64,000 nt of DNA from the NCBI RefSeq assembly GCF_900240405.1, contig NZ_OEQK01000002.1, positions 248,001 to 312,000 of the forward strand, in the 5' to 3' direction. Positions 47,157 to 56,638 of the stretch are shown here, piece by piece. The position numbers and the translations under genes are program-made. Each line of letters starts with the position of its first letter. Position 1 is the stretch's first letter. The DNA is from Salirhabdus sp. Marseille-P4669 (lineage in GTDB: Bacteria > Bacillota > Bacilli > Bacillales > Alkalibacillaceae). The notes below the pieces were generated by a model, which was not told the DNA's origin, made no database searches, and was given only the letters and a program-made list of their open reading frames with translations.

Positions 47157-47621
47157 ATGGAAATAGATTTCCGAGACGACACCAATAAAATTACAAACGA
47201 ACAGATGCAATTAGTTGAGAAATTACTTCAGTATGCAGCTGAAACAGAAGAGATAGATGAAACTGCGGAAATGTCCGTGACATTTGTCAATAATGAACAA
47301 ATACAAATTATGAATCGGGATTACCGTCAAAAGGATGCTCCTACTGATGTTATATCTTTTGCTATGCAAGAAGAAGGAGAAGAGGAGCTAGCTATTGTAG
47401 GAGAACAATTACCAATTGTCTTAGGAGATGTTATTATATCGGTTGATAAAATAAAGGAGCAAGCAGAGGAATATGGTCATTCCTTTGAGAGAGAGCTAGG
47501 TTTCCTTTCTGTCCATGGCCTTTTGCATTTATTAGGTTATGATCATATGACTCCGGAAGATGAAAAAGTGATGTTTACGAAACAAGAGGAAATTTTAAAT
47601 GAGTTCGGACTTCAAAGATAG
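47157..47621 (+). CDS. ybeY: Endoribonuclease YbeY (rRNA maturation factor)
   Basis: Single-strand RNase used in 16S rRNA 3' end processing. The 154-residue protein has the zinc motif HGLLHLLGYDH (HxxxHxxxxxH) and the conserved PTDVISFAM. I choose ATG 47157, with AGGAG 8 bases upstream; GTG 47148 is part of that site. It overlaps dgkA by 23 bases at the 3' end and follows pgpH closely. Cytosolic. Confidence 0.95.
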   Translation: MEIDFRDDTNKITNEQMQLVEKLLQYAAETEEIDETAEMSVTFVNNEQIQIMNRDYRQKDAPTDVISFAMQEEGEEELAIVGEQLPIVLGDVIISVDKIKEQAEEYGHSFERELGFLSVHGLLHLLGYDHMTPEDEKVMFTKQEEILNEFGLQR

Positions 47622-47985
47622 TAAAAAAGGGATCGGACTTAGATATGCGTTAAATGGAATTTTTCTCACTTTCCGAACAGAACGTAATTTTAGAATTCAT
47701 GTCGCATTTAAAATTCTCGTTATTATTGTTGGTTTTTTTCTTGAGTTGAGTAAATTGGAATGGGGCATTATTATTCTTTGTATTGCTCTTGTATTAATGG
47801 CTGAAATGTTAAACTCTGCCTTAGAATTGCTAATCGATCACTTATTTCCTAATGTTCATCCTGTAGCTGGAAAGGTGAAGGATATAGCTGCCGGCAGTGT
47901 ACTAATAGCAGCAATCTGCTCTGCTATTATTGGATTCATTATCTTTGTACCTAAAATAATAATTGTATTGAAAACACACTTTTGA
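47599..47985 (+). CDS. dgkA: Undecaprenol/diacylglycerol kinase DgkA
   Basis: A 128-residue membrane kinase with three helices. The catalytic motif AEMLNSALELLIDHL (ExxNSAxE) and FRTERNFRIHVAF are intact. In Gram-positives it phosphorylates undecaprenol to recycle the cell-wall lipid carrier. Starts inside ybeY, so the two are coupled. In B. subtilis cdd follows; here a terminator and the era spacer come next instead. Confidence 0.93.
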   Translation: MSSDFKDSKKGIGLRYALNGIFLTFRTERNFRIHVAFKILVIIVGFFLELSKLEWGIIILCIALVLMAEMLNSALELLIDHLFPNVHPVAGKVKDIAAGSVLIAAICSAIIGFIIFVPKIIIVLKTHF

Positions 47986-48011
47986 TTCTTATATCATTCG
48001 TGTGTTTTTTT
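47971..48011 (+). terminator. Terminator after dgkA
   Basis: Stem AAAACACAC / GTGTGTTTT with a 20-base loop and T run; overlaps the last codons of dgkA. Confidence 0.7.
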
Positions 48012-48181
48012 GCTTTAAGCTTTCGGTAATGAGGCGTTTATTTTTAAATTTTGTCGAATGGTATAAAAAATAGGACGAATGCTACTAATATATAGAGTTT
48101 TTGTCGATTGTATGAAATTCAAATAAGAATAGTGTAAAATAAGGATATTCAAGCAAAAGATACCTCTGGAGGAAACAACGA

Positions 48182-49093
48182 ATGAATAATCAGCAACAAT
48201 ACAAATCAGGCTTTATATCAATTGTAGGTAGACCCAATGTAGGGAAATCTACTTTCATGAATAAAGTGCTAGGACAAAAGATTGCCATCATGAGTGACAA
48301 ACCACAAACGACAAGAAATAAAATTCAAGGTGTTATGACAAAAAAAGATGCCCAAATCATTTTTATTGATACACCAGGAATACACAAGCCAAAGCATAGG
48401 CTTGGAGATTTCATGGTAAAAACAGCAGAACATACATTAAATGAAGTAGATGCAATTCTATTTATGGTAAATGCTGAAGAAGGTTATGGCGCTGGAGACC
48501 AATATATTATCGACAAATTACAATCGATACGAAATCCTGTTTTTTTGGTGATTAATAAAATTGATAAGGTACATCCAGATAAGCTATTGACTCTTATTGA
48601 TCAATATCGTGAAAAAATGGACTTTCAAGAAATTGTTCCGATTTCTGCATTAGAAGGGAATAATGTGGAGCATTTAATAGATGTCTTAACAAATTATTTA
48701 CCGGAGGGACCACAATATTATCCCGAAGACCAAATTACCGATCATCCAGAACGGTTTATTATAAGTGAGTTAATTCGTGAAAAGGTGCTTCATTTAACAC
48801 GTGAGGAAATTCCACATTCGGTTGCAGTAGTAATCGATGTGATTGAGGAAAGAGAGCAAAGAAAAGCGGTTTATGTACAAGCAACAATCATAACGGAAAG
48901 ACCAACACAAAAAGGAATTATTATCGGAAAGCAAGGAAAAATGCTAAAAGAAATCGGTAGCCTTGCCCGTAAAGATATTGAGGCACTTTTAGGATCAAAA
49001 ATTTTCCTTGAACTTTGGGTGAAAGTGCAAAAAGACTGGCGAAACCGTATGTCTCAATTACAAGAATATGGTTTTAACGAAGAGGATTATTAA
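48182..49093 (+). CDS. era: GTPase Era
   Basis: A 303-residue GTPase for 16S rRNA maturation and 30S assembly. G1 is GRPNVGKST (residues about 15-23), G3 is DTPG and G4 is NKID. The C-terminal KH domain has [15 protein letters not shown], which binds the 3' end of 16S rRNA. GGAGGAAAC stands before the ATG. It has its own 170-base upstream spacer, holding two TTTGTCGA-type boxes. Confidence 0.97.
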   Translation: MNNQQQYKSGFISIVGRPNVGKSTFMNKVLGQKIAIMSDKPQTTRNKIQGVMTKKDAQIIFIDTPGIHKPKHRLGDFMVKTAEHTLNEVDAILFMVNAEEGYGAGDQYIIDKLQSIRNPVFLVINKIDKVHPDKLLTLIDQYREKMDFQEIVPISALEGNNVEHLIDVLTNYLPEGPQYYPEDQITDHPERFIISELIREKVLHLTREEIPHSVAVVIDVIEEREQRKAVYVQATIITERPTQKGIIIGKQGKMLKEIGSLARKDIEALLGSKIFLELWVKVQKDWRNRMSQLQEYGFNEEDY

Positions 49094-49240
49094 GAATAAA
49101 CTATATCAAGGATCATTGTTAAGTTATACAAAGAGCGACATGGAAAAATTTTAAACTCATGAACTATCTTGTCTTGGTGAACCTATAAATAACCTTGTAA
49201 ACAAAAAAAGCGTTTATTAAGCAGAAAGGTGGGTTTCTTC

Positions 49241-49384
49241 ATGATTGATCTTACATGGAAAGTATTCAGTCAAACTGGTAATATTGAAACCTATTTACTA
49301 ATGAAGGAGTTAGAAGAAGAGCATTACAATTCTAATGAATCTAACGTAGAAAATGATAAAATGGAAATAGATACAAATCTATAA
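49241..49384 (+). CDS. yqzL: YqzL family small protein
   Basis: A 47-codon gene, MIDLTWKVFSQTGNIETYLLMKELEEE..., with AAAGGTGGG upstream of the ATG. WKxFSxTGNIETYLL is the YqzL family core. It lies between era and recO, as in B. subtilis. The function is unknown. It ends 36 bases before the recO start and is probably co-transcribed with it. Confidence 0.9.
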   Translation: MIDLTWKVFSQTGNIETYLLMKELEEEHYNSNESNVENDKMEIDTNL

Positions 49385-49420
49385 AAAGTGCTTAAAAACG
49401 TTAGGAACAAGGTGACCGTA

Positions 49421-50164
49421 GTGATTGAAAAAGTAGAAGGAATTATTTTACGAACAAATGATTATAGTGAGACACACAAAATTATATCTTTGTTTACGAA
49501 AGAAAGAGGTAAAATTGGTTTAGTTGCAAGAGGAGCCAAAAAGCCTAGAAGTAGAATGGCTGCCATTACGCAGCCATTCGTTTATGGTTCCTTTTTAATA
49601 CAGCCGAGTAAAAATCTTGGGAGTTTACAACAAGGTGAAATAATCGATTCTATGCGAAGCATTCGTGAGGATATTGTAAAGACAGCATATGCTGCATACA
49701 TAGCGGAACTTACTGATAAAGTTCTGGAACAAAATGAGCCCGATGTTTATTTGTGGGAGCAGTTTTTACATACGATGGAGAGATTAAGTGTAGACGATGA
49801 ATCGGAGATTATAACGATGATTTATGAGTTGAAAATTTTTCATAAAGGAGGTTTTGCACCCGAACTTAGAGGATGCGTCCATTGTGGGAAGGAACAACAT
49901 ATAACCCACTTTTCCGTAGGTGAGGGAGGTTTTCTTTGTTCGGATTGTCATCACATGGATCCGAGTGCAACCCCTTTAAATGAAAAACTATTTCAAGTGT
50001 TGCGAGTGATTCGGTACGCGGATATTGATCGTATCGGCAACATTTCCATCAAAGAAGAAAATCGTAAAAAGCTTAGATTGATGTTAAATGAATATTACGA
50101 TCAGTATGGTGGATTTTACTTGAAATCACGAAAGTTCTTACAGCAATTAGATTTATTAAGATAA
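49421..50164 (+). CDS. recO: DNA repair protein RecO
   Basis: A 247-residue mediator that loads RecA on SSB-coated DNA. The N-terminal OB fold is KVEGIILRTNDYSETHKIISLFT. A zinc-binding segment with CVHCG and CSDC (about residues 147-178) and the C-terminal helices follow. GTG start at 49421 with AAGGTGA upstream; the open frame reaches further back but lacks support. In B. subtilis glyQS follows; here the next gene is ccpN. Confidence 0.95.
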   Translation: MIEKVEGIILRTNDYSETHKIISLFTKERGKIGLVARGAKKPRSRMAAITQPFVYGSFLIQPSKNLGSLQQGEIIDSMRSIREDIVKTAYAAYIAELTDKVLEQNEPDVYLWEQFLHTMERLSVDDESEIITMIYELKIFHKGGFAPELRGCVHCGKEQHITHFSVGEGGFLCSDCHHMDPSATPLNEKLFQVLRVIRYADIDRIGNISIKEENRKKLRLMLNEYYDQYGGFYLKSRKFLQQLDLLR

Positions 50165-50180
50165 GCTATAGTTTATATAG

Positions 50181-50226
50181 TGCCAGGCGAAGTGTTTCCT
50201 CTTTCGGAATTCACAATTGCCTGGCA
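50181..50226. repeat. Hairpin-forming inverted repeat between recO and ccpN
   Basis: Arms TGCCAGGC and GCCTGGCA, 30 bases apart, with inner GTG / CAC. No T run follows, so it is not a normal terminator. It sits where glyQS lie in related genomes. Confidence 0.6.
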
Positions 50227-50325
50227 TTACGTCTATTCAAACTCCTCACTGTACGTTCTTGTCTAAATAGGCTATAATATTTGTAAATTGTATATCATAA
50301 TTGAGATTTAGAGGTTGGTGATCAT

Positions 50326-50955
50326 GTGGAGCTTACGCCTCGACAAGAACAAATTATCGAAATTGTAAAAAACAATGGCCCCATAACAGGGGAGAACATA
50401 GCAGATAAATTAAACTTAACACGTGCAACATTAAGACCGGATTTAGCTATTTTGACGATGTCTGGTTTTTTAGATGCTCGTCCACGTGTTGGGTATTTTT
50501 ATACGGGAAAGTCCGGAAATGAATTATTATCGGAGACAATCAAAAATATTAAAGTAAAAGATTATCAATCGGTACCAGTAGTTGTAAAAGACAATGTTTC
50601 CGTTTATGATGCAATTACAACGATGTTTTTGGAAGATGTAGGGACTCTGTTTGTAGTTAACAATAAATCGATATTAAGTGGGGTTTTATCTAGAAAGGAT
50701 TTATTAAGAGCAAGTCTTGGAAAGCAAGATTTATCCGAGTTGCCAGTACATATCATTATGACGAGAATGCCCAACATAACGGTTTGTGAAAAGGAAGATT
50801 CCTTAATTGAAGCGGCTCAATTATTAATCGACAAACAAATTGATGCCCTTCCGGTTGTGAATAAAACAGCCAATGGTTGGGAGGTCACGGGTAGAATAAC
50901 GAAAACAAATATGACGAGAGTTTTAGTTGAATTAGTGAGTGAGGACCATTTTTAG
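50326..50955 (+). CDS. ccpN: Transcriptional repressor CcpN
   Basis: A 209-residue repressor of gluconeogenesis genes (gapB, pckA) in relatives. The N-terminal winged HTH is RQEQIIEIVKNNGPITGENIADKLNLTRATLRPDLAILTMSG. Two CBS domains follow, with VGTLFVVNNKSILSGVLSRKDLL and IDALPVVNKTANGWEVTGRITKTNM; these probably sense nucleotides. GTG start with GAGGTTGG upstream. The partner yqfL follows 34 bases later, as in B. subtilis. Confidence 0.94.
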   Translation: MELTPRQEQIIEIVKNNGPITGENIADKLNLTRATLRPDLAILTMSGFLDARPRVGYFYTGKSGNELLSETIKNIKVKDYQSVPVVVKDNVSVYDAITTMFLEDVGTLFVVNNKSILSGVLSRKDLLRASLGKQDLSELPVHIIMTRMPNITVCEKEDSLIEAAQLLIDKQIDALPVVNKTANGWEVTGRITKTNMTRVLVELVSEDHF

Positions 50956-50989
50956 TAATTTTTAGCAATACTTGAATGGGGGAACTAGC

Positions 50990-51787
50990 ATGCAAAAACC
51001 AAATGTTTATGTAGTGTCAGATTCGATAGGGGAAACAGCTGAGTTAGTTGTCAAAGCTGCACTCATCCAATTTAATAATGGAGGCTATAAGTTACAGCGC
51101 ATCCCTTACGTAGATGATGAAGGAACCATAATGGAAGTAATAGAGTTAGCAAAAGAAAACAATGCCATGATTGCTTACACGATAGTTAAAGAGCATTTAA
51201 GACAATACATAAAAGCAAAGACAGAAGAGGCTAATATTATAGCCATTGATATAATGGGCCCTTTAATTGATGGTATGACAGAACATTTCGGCAAAGTCCC
51301 AATACTTGAACCGGGCATCGTCCATAAATTAGACGAGAATTATTTTAAACGAATTGAAGCGATTGAGTTTGCTGTAAAGTATGATGACGGAAGAGACCCC
51401 AGAGGAATTATTCGTGCGGACATTGTTTTAATAGGTGTGTCCAGAACATCGAAAACACCACTATCTCAATTTTTAGCAAATAAAAAATATAAGGTGGCGA
51501 ATGTTCCGATTGTTCCGGAAGTGGAACCACCGGAAGAGCTTTTTAAAGTAGACCGGAAAAAATGTGTAGCATTAACGATTGATCCAGAAACATTAAACCA
51601 TATTCGGAAAGAGAGACTGATTGCACTAGGGTTAAATGAACAAGCCTCCTATGCAAAGCTGGATCGTATTAAGACGGAATTAGATTATTTCAATAAACTA
51701 GTGGAACGATTAGGCTGTACCGTTATAGATGTTTCCAATAAGGCTGTGGAGGAAACAGCAAACGTCATCCAAAGTTTATTTAAATAA
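50990..51787 (+). CDS. yqfL: PEP synthase/PPDK regulatory protein YqfL (DUF299)
   Basis: A 265-residue kinase/pyrophosphorylase family protein. N-terminal [20 protein letters not shown] and P-loop-like [19 protein letters not shown] (about residue 146) are the DUF299 signatures. Family members regulate pyruvate phosphate dikinase or PEP synthase; in B. subtilis YqfL modulates CcpN. GGGGGAAC stands before the ATG. It shares the operon with ccpN. Confidence 0.94.
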   Translation: MQKPNVYVVSDSIGETAELVVKAALIQFNNGGYKLQRIPYVDDEGTIMEVIELAKENNAMIAYTIVKEHLRQYIKAKTEEANIIAIDIMGPLIDGMTEHFGKVPILEPGIVHKLDENYFKRIEAIEFAVKYDDGRDPRGIIRADIVLIGVSRTSKTPLSQFLANKKYKVANVPIVPEVEPPEELFKVDRKKCVALTIDPETLNHIRKERLIALGLNEQASYAKLDRIKTELDYFNKLVERLGCTVIDVSNKAVEETANVIQSLFK

Positions 51788-51797
51788 TAATAGGAAG

Positions 51798-51837
51798 AAC
51801 TTGGAGTAATAAAATACTTCAAGTTTTTTGTTTTTTC
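51798..51837 (+). terminator. Terminator after yqfL
   Basis: Stem AACTTGGAGTA / TACTTCAAGTT with a 6-base loop, then T-rich sequence. Confidence 0.85.
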
Positions 51838-52151
51838 CCAAATATGTAGTTCAAAATAATAGCATTTTCCCATAAACTGTATTATAATAATTTCTTGTGA
51901 AAAAAAGTAAATATGTTTAGAAATCCTTTTACTCGAATAAAATAATTAATAATTAAAAAGAGAATATGGCAGGAATCATTTTTTCTATGTCGAAATACAA
52001 TATGGTGTAATGATGTAAAATGAATAAACTTTTATACATATTACTAGGTTTCACATAGTCCATAAAAAACTCTTCGACATCCAGAAAAAACTTGTCGATT
52101 TTTGAAGGGATTTAAATTGTTTTCTAGAATTAAAAGACATGGTGATGAAAA
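51838..52151 (+). other. Upstream spacer of dnaG-sigA with 0A-box-like motifs
   Basis: An AT-rich spacer without a gene that must contain the dnaG-sigA promoter(s). Three copies of TGTCGA-type motifs are present: TATGTCGAA at 51986-51994, TGTCGAA on the minus strand at 52073-52079, and TTGTCGAT at 52092-52099. These resemble Spo0A boxes (TTTGTCRAA). Binding is not proven. Confidence 0.45.
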
Positions 52152-53963
52152 ATGCCCGAACACGCTTCAGAAAAATTCATCGATGAATTAAGAGCTGATA
52201 GTAATATTGTTGAAGTAATAAGTGATTATGTTCAACTTAAGAAGCAAGGGCGAAACTATTTAGGTTTATGTCCTTTTCATAATGAAAAATCTCCATCTTT
52301 TTCAGTTTCGCCTGACAAACAGATTTTTAGATGTTTTGGTTGTGGAAAAGGTGGAAATGTTATTACGTTCATTATGGAAGTAGAAGGTGTCCCTTTTTAT
52401 GAAGCCATCCGTATATTAGCGGATAAGTCAGGTATAGCTTTACCCCAAGGGATGGCTACGAGTAAGCAGCAATCTCTAAGTGAAGAAGCTCAAGCAATAT
52501 TAGATGCTAATGAATGGTTAGCAAAATTATATCATCATTTAATAAAGCATACAAAAGAAGGAAGCGTTGGTTATCAATACTTGAAAGATAGGGGTATAAC
52601 CGATGAGATTATGGATGCATTCCAATTAGGCTATGCTCCTGATGTTGAAAATTTTACAGCTTCTTTTTTAGAGAAAAAAGGGTTTCATCCACAAACTATG
52701 GTGAAAGCAGGTTTATTATCTCACCAGAAAGACCACATTTATAAGGATAGGTTTCGTGGTCGTGTCATTTTTCCAATTCGAAATCACCAAGGAAAGACGG
52801 TGGCTTTTGGAGGAAGAATACTTAATCAAGGAGAACCAAAATATTTAAATAGCCCAGAAACTGAAATTTTTCATAAAGGTAAAATATTTTTTAACTTTGA
52901 TTTAGCACGAAATCATATTCGCAAACAAGGTGAAGCTATTCTTTTTGAAGGATATTTAGATGTTATCTCTGCATATCAAGCAGGTATAAAGAATGGGGTT
53001 GCTACCCTCGGTACATCATTAACGGAGTCACAAGCAAGATTAATGAGAAGATATGTAGATACGGTGATCATCTGTTATGATGCAGACCGAGCTGGGATTG
53101 AGGCAACCAATAAGGCTGCTAAGATATTACAAAATGTGGGTTGTTATGTGAAGATTGCAAAACTAAAACAAGGTATGGACCCAGACGATTACATTAAAGA
53201 ATATGGAAATGAGAGCTTTAAAAACCATGTTATTGATGCAAGTGTAACGTATATGAGTTTTTATCTGGATTATTTAAAAAAGGATTACAATCTTCAAGTT
53301 GAAAGTGATCAAATGCAGTATGTGGAAAAGGCGCTAGATGAAATAGCTAAATTACCTAAACCATTTGAGCGAGATCATTATTTAAAAGAGTTGGAAATGA
53401 ATTTTCACATTTCGATGGACACTCTACATCAGGAAATTGATATTAGACGACGGAAGTTCGATAAACAGAAGGATAATCAAGAAACACCAAGACATACTAA
53501 CATTAGACATAATCCTATGGTTGAGAAAGTGTATCCTGCATTCCAAAATGCGGAACGTCGATTGATAGCGTTAATGATAAAAAATAGAAATATCGCAGAA
53601 CGAGTTCAGGATGAAATAGGTGGCTCCTTTTTGATTACAGAGCATCAAGTAATCGTAACCTATTTATATGCTTATTACGAAGAGGGACATGAGCCTGATA
53701 TTAGCCGATTTATCGAATATTTACCTGAATCAGATTTGAAGAATATTATAGCAAATATAGCTATGATTGCAATTCCTGATGATGTATCCGATCAAGAAAT
53801 CATTGATTACATCAACGCAGTAAAACAGGAGCATACGAAAAAAAATGAACTTCAAGTTTTAGAAAAAGAGCAGAAAGAGGCAGAAAAACAAAATAATCCA
53901 ATCTTAGCTGCTCAAATCGCAATGAAAATTCTTAACATTAAGAAGGAATGGAAGCTCAACTGA
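52152..53963 (+). CDS. dnaG: DNA primase DnaG
   Basis: Makes RNA primers at the replication fork. The 603-residue protein has the zinc-binding domain with C40, H43, C61, C64 (LCPFHNEKSPSF ... FRCFGCGKGG). The TOPRIM core follows with AILFEGYLDVISAY and IICYDADRAGIEA, and a C-terminal DnaB-helicase-binding domain. The length equals that of B. subtilis DnaG. Its stop codon lies just before sigA, with which it forms an operon. Confidence 0.97.
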   Translation: MPEHASEKFIDELRADSNIVEVISDYVQLKKQGRNYLGLCPFHNEKSPSFSVSPDKQIFRCFGCGKGGNVITFIMEVEGVPFYEAIRILADKSGIALPQGMATSKQQSLSEEAQAILDANEWLAKLYHHLIKHTKEGSVGYQYLKDRGITDEIMDAFQLGYAPDVENFTASFLEKKGFHPQTMVKAGLLSHQKDHIYKDRFRGRVIFPIRNHQGKTVAFGGRILNQGEPKYLNSPETEIFHKGKIFFNFDLARNHIRKQGEAILFEGYLDVISAYQAGIKNGVATLGTSLTESQARLMRRYVDTVIICYDADRAGIEATNKAAKILQNVGCYVKIAKLKQGMDPDDYIKEYGNESFKNHVIDASVTYMSFYLDYLKKDYNLQVESDQMQYVEKALDEIAKLPKPFERDHYLKELEMNFHISMDTLHQEIDIRRRKFDKQKDNQETPRHTNIRHNPMVEKVYPAFQNAERRLIALMIKNRNIAERVQDEIGGSFLITEHQVIVTYLYAYYEEGHEPDISRFIEYLPESDLKNIIANIAMIAIPDDVSDQEIIDYINAVKQEHTKKNELQVLEKEQKEAEKQNNPILAAQIAMKILNIKKEWKLN

Positions 53964-53990
53964 ATGGAAGTTTGGAAGGAGGGGTACCCT

Positions 53991-55109
53991 ATGGCAGAAA
54001 AACCATCACGTTCAAAAGCAGAAGAAACAGAACTAACAGTAGAACAAGTTAAAGAACAATTGGTTGAAATAGGGAAAAAGGCAGGCACGCTTGCCGATGA
54101 AGAAATCGCAGACAAATTATCACCTTTTGAATTAGACTCTGATCAAATGGATGAGTTTTATGAATATTTGAGTGAAAAAGGAATAGACGTAATTGGTGAT
54201 AATGATTCAGATCCAAAAATGAATGAAATTTCAAAAGAAGAAGAGTTCGACTTAAATGACTTAAGTGTACCTCCAGGAGTAAAAATAAACGATCCTGTAC
54301 GTATGTATTTAAAAGAAATTGGTCGAGTCGATTTATTATCTGCTGAAGAAGAAATTGAACTTGCTGAAAGAATTGAGCAAGGTGACGAAATGGCAAAGCG
54401 TCGACTAGCAGAAGCAAACTTACGCTTAGTAGTAAGTATAGCAAAACGTTACGTTGGCCGCGGTATGCTGTTCCTTGATTTAATCCAGGAAGGTAATATG
54501 GGATTAATCAAAGCGGTAGAAAAGTTTGATTATCGTAAAGGATTTAAATTTAGTACTTATGCGACATGGTGGATTCGCCAAGCGATTACCCGTGCGATAG
54601 CAGATCAGGCTCGTACAATACGGATACCAGTTCATATGGTAGAAACCATTAATAAATTGATTCGTGTGCAGCGTCAATTATTACAAGACTTCGGTAGAGA
54701 ACCAACACCTGAAGAAATTGGTCAAGAAATGGATTTATCTCCAGATAAAGTGCGAGAAATTTTAAAAATTGCACAGGAGCCAGTTTCTTTAGAAACACCT
54801 ATTGGTGAGGAAGATGATTCTCATTTAGGAGACTTTATTGAAGACCAAGAGGCAACCTCACCTTCTGATCATGCTGCATATGAACTTTTAAAAGAGCAGT
54901 TAGAGGATGTTTTAGATACACTTACAGATCGTGAGGAAAATGTTTTACGACTTCGTTTCGGATTGGATGATGGCCGTACACGGACATTAGAAGAAGTGGG
55001 TAAAGTCTTCGGTGTAACTCGTGAACGTATACGACAAATTGAAGCGAAAGCGTTGCGTAAATTAAGACATCCAAGTCGTAGCAAACGTTTAAAAGACTTT
55101 TTAGAATAA
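53991..55109 (+). CDS. sigA: Housekeeping RNA polymerase sigma factor SigA (RpoD)
   Basis: A 372-residue primary sigma factor. Region 1.1 at the N-terminus is followed by region 1.2 ([22 protein letters not shown]) and region 2 ([49 protein letters not shown]). Region 3, and region 4 with the HTH ([29 protein letters not shown]), complete the protein. I choose the ATG at 53991, with AAGGAGGGG upstream; the open frame extends 9 codons further. Downstream of dnaG. Confidence 0.98.
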   Translation: MAEKPSRSKAEETELTVEQVKEQLVEIGKKAGTLADEEIADKLSPFELDSDQMDEFYEYLSEKGIDVIGDNDSDPKMNEISKEEEFDLNDLSVPPGVKINDPVRMYLKEIGRVDLLSAEEEIELAERIEQGDEMAKRRLAEANLRLVVSIAKRYVGRGMLFLDLIQEGNMGLIKAVEKFDYRKGFKFSTYATWWIRQAITRAIADQARTIRIPVHMVETINKLIRVQRQLLQDFGREPTPEEIGQEMDLSPDKVREILKIAQEPVSLETPIGEEDDSHLGDFIEDQEATSPSDHAAYELLKEQLEDVLDTLTDREENVLRLRFGLDDGRTRTLEEVGKVFGVTRERIRQIEAKALRKLRHPSRSKRLKDFLE

Positions 55110-55120
55110 AATAAGTTATG

Positions 55121-55165
55121 GTGCCCAGTCGTTATTCCTTTGGTTTAACGGCTGTGGCATTTCCT
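55121..55165 (+). terminator. Weak terminator-like hairpin after sigA
   Basis: TGCCCAGTCGTT pairs imperfectly with AACGGCTGTGGCA, with a poor T tract. The following spacer to cccA (to 55470) holds no gene. Confidence 0.4.
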
Positions 55166-55470
55166 TACATAATGAGCTAATATTCATGACAACGGTTTCA
55201 TTTGCTTATTGATATTTTACTTAATTTCATTGTTATTTGCAAATAGGTTTTTATAAATTTTTACTTCCCTAGTGTTAATACGGAACTACACTACTATAAA
55301 TGAATAAGAGAAGGACATTTCAAGTAGAAATTGTGTCTATTTCGTTAATTCATCATTTTTTATCGTGTTTTCCCTTTTCTATAAGTGAATTTTCAAGTAA
55401 AATATGAATAGTTTGTGTATACTTAAAAGGAACAAGCGTGACTAGGGGATTACATAAGGAGGAAAACAAA

Positions 55471-55845
55471 ATGAAAAGAAATCCAGTTGTGCCTTATGCT
55501 ATTATTGGTGTTTTAGGTATTCTAGCAATGATTATTTTAGCCTCTGTGGGCGTGAACCAAATGGATGAAGTAAAAGGTGGAAATGAAGAAGGAGCTGCTG
55601 AAGAAGGTAGCGGTGAAACAGTTTCTACAGATCCAGAAGAAATTTTCCAAAATAACTGTTCCATGTGTCACGGTGCTGACCTAGCCGGAACAGGTTCTGC
55701 ACCTGCTTTGAATGATGTTGGCTCTAGATTATCTCAAGCTGATATCGAAGGGGTTATTAATAACGGTCAAGGAATTATGCCTCCAGGAATTGTTCAAGGC
55801 GAGCAAGTAACAATCCTTGCTGAATGGCTAGCAGAGAAAAAATAA
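55471..55845 (+). CDS. cccA: Membrane-anchored cytochrome c-550 (CccA)
   Basis: A 124-residue protein. It has an N-terminal membrane anchor (about residues 8-30), an acidic Gly/Glu linker (about 33-55) and a single-heme cytochrome c domain with CSMCH (C63, C66, H67) and a methionine ligand in GIMPPG. It carries electrons outside the membrane, probably to a terminal oxidase. GGAGGA stands before the ATG at 55471. Alone, with its own terminator, downstream of sigA as in B. subtilis. Confidence 0.95.
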   Translation: MKRNPVVPYAIIGVLGILAMIILASVGVNQMDEVKGGNEEGAAEEGSGETVSTDPEEIFQNNCSMCHGADLAGTGSAPALNDVGSRLSQADIEGVINNGQGIMPPGIVQGEQVTILAEWLAEKK

Positions 55846-55860
55846 AACAAATTTATCTTG

Positions 55861-55898
55861 AAGAAAAGCTTTCATCATTTGAAAGCTTTTCTTTTTCG
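55861..55898 (+). terminator. Terminator after cccA
   Basis: Stem AGAAAAGCTTTCA / TGAAAGCTTTTCT with a short loop and T tract. Confidence 0.9.
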
Positions 55899-55945
55899 TT
55901 ATAAGATAGTTTTAATAGAACAAGAAAAGGTGAGGAACTTCACGA

Positions 55946-56638
55946 ATGACTGAATTAACCATATCAAAACGTTTAAAAAAGATAGCGAATTATTTACCAA
56001 GTGATGCGTATTTTGCAGATATTGGTTCCGATCATGCGTATTTGCCTGTTTATGTTTGCAAGCAAAATGAAACGGCTCGAGCGATTGCTGGTGAGCTTAA
56101 TGTAGGTCCCTATCAATCTGCAGTAGAACAAGTCAGAAAATGGAATCTGGCAGACCGAATAGAAGTCCGATTAGGTGATGGTCTATCTATATTAAGTCCT
56201 GCAGAAGTAGAGCAAATCGTGATTGCTGGAATGGGTGGTTCCTTGATTACGACCATTTTAGATAATGGAAAAGATAAATTACAACGTGTAAGTCGGATTA
56301 TTGCTCAACCTAATATTAATGCGCGGAACGTTCGGAAATGGTTTTATCAAAATGGGTACTATTTAGTAGATGAATGTATTATGGAGGAAGACGGTTATCA
56401 TTATGAAATAGTAATAGCAGAAAAAACAGAACGAGAATTACATTTGTCGGAAAAAGAATATTATTTAGGTCCCCTTATTTTAAAAAATAAAAATCAGCCA
56501 TTTTACACCAAATGGTCACAAGTTCTACATAAGAAGCAAAACATCTTAGAACAGATGAAGCAAGCAAATGAGCCGAATGGAAAAAAAATTATGCAGTTTG
56601 AAAAGGAAATACATTGGTTAAAGGAGGAATTAGGTTAA
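55946..56638 (+). CDS. trmK: tRNA (adenine(22)-N(1))-methyltransferase TrmK
   Basis: A 230-residue methyltransferase (YqfN) making m1A22 in tRNA. The N-terminal Rossmann domain has FADIGSDHAYLPV (about residues 24-36) and IVIAGMGGSLI, and a C-terminal coiled coil covers about residues 175-228. GGTGAGG lies upstream of the ATG. Its TAA overlaps the yqfO ATG by one base (TAATG). Confidence 0.94.
   Translation: MTELTISKRLKKIANYLPSDAYFADIGSDHAYLPVYVCKQNETARAIAGELNVGPYQSAVEQVRKWNLADRIEVRLGDGLSILSPAEVEQIVIAGMGGSLITTILDNGKDKLQRVSRIIAQPNINARNVRKWFYQNGYYLVDECIMEEDGYHYEIVIAEKTERELHLSEKEYYLGPLILKNKNQPFYTKWSQVLHKKQNILEQMKQANEPNGKKIMQFEKEIHWLKEELG

Noticed and set aside
50181-50226. T-box riboswitch remnant for glyQS
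   Set aside because: The hairpin lacks the conserved T-box AGGGTGGNACCGCG sequence and a specifier loop; it is only a simple inverted repeat.
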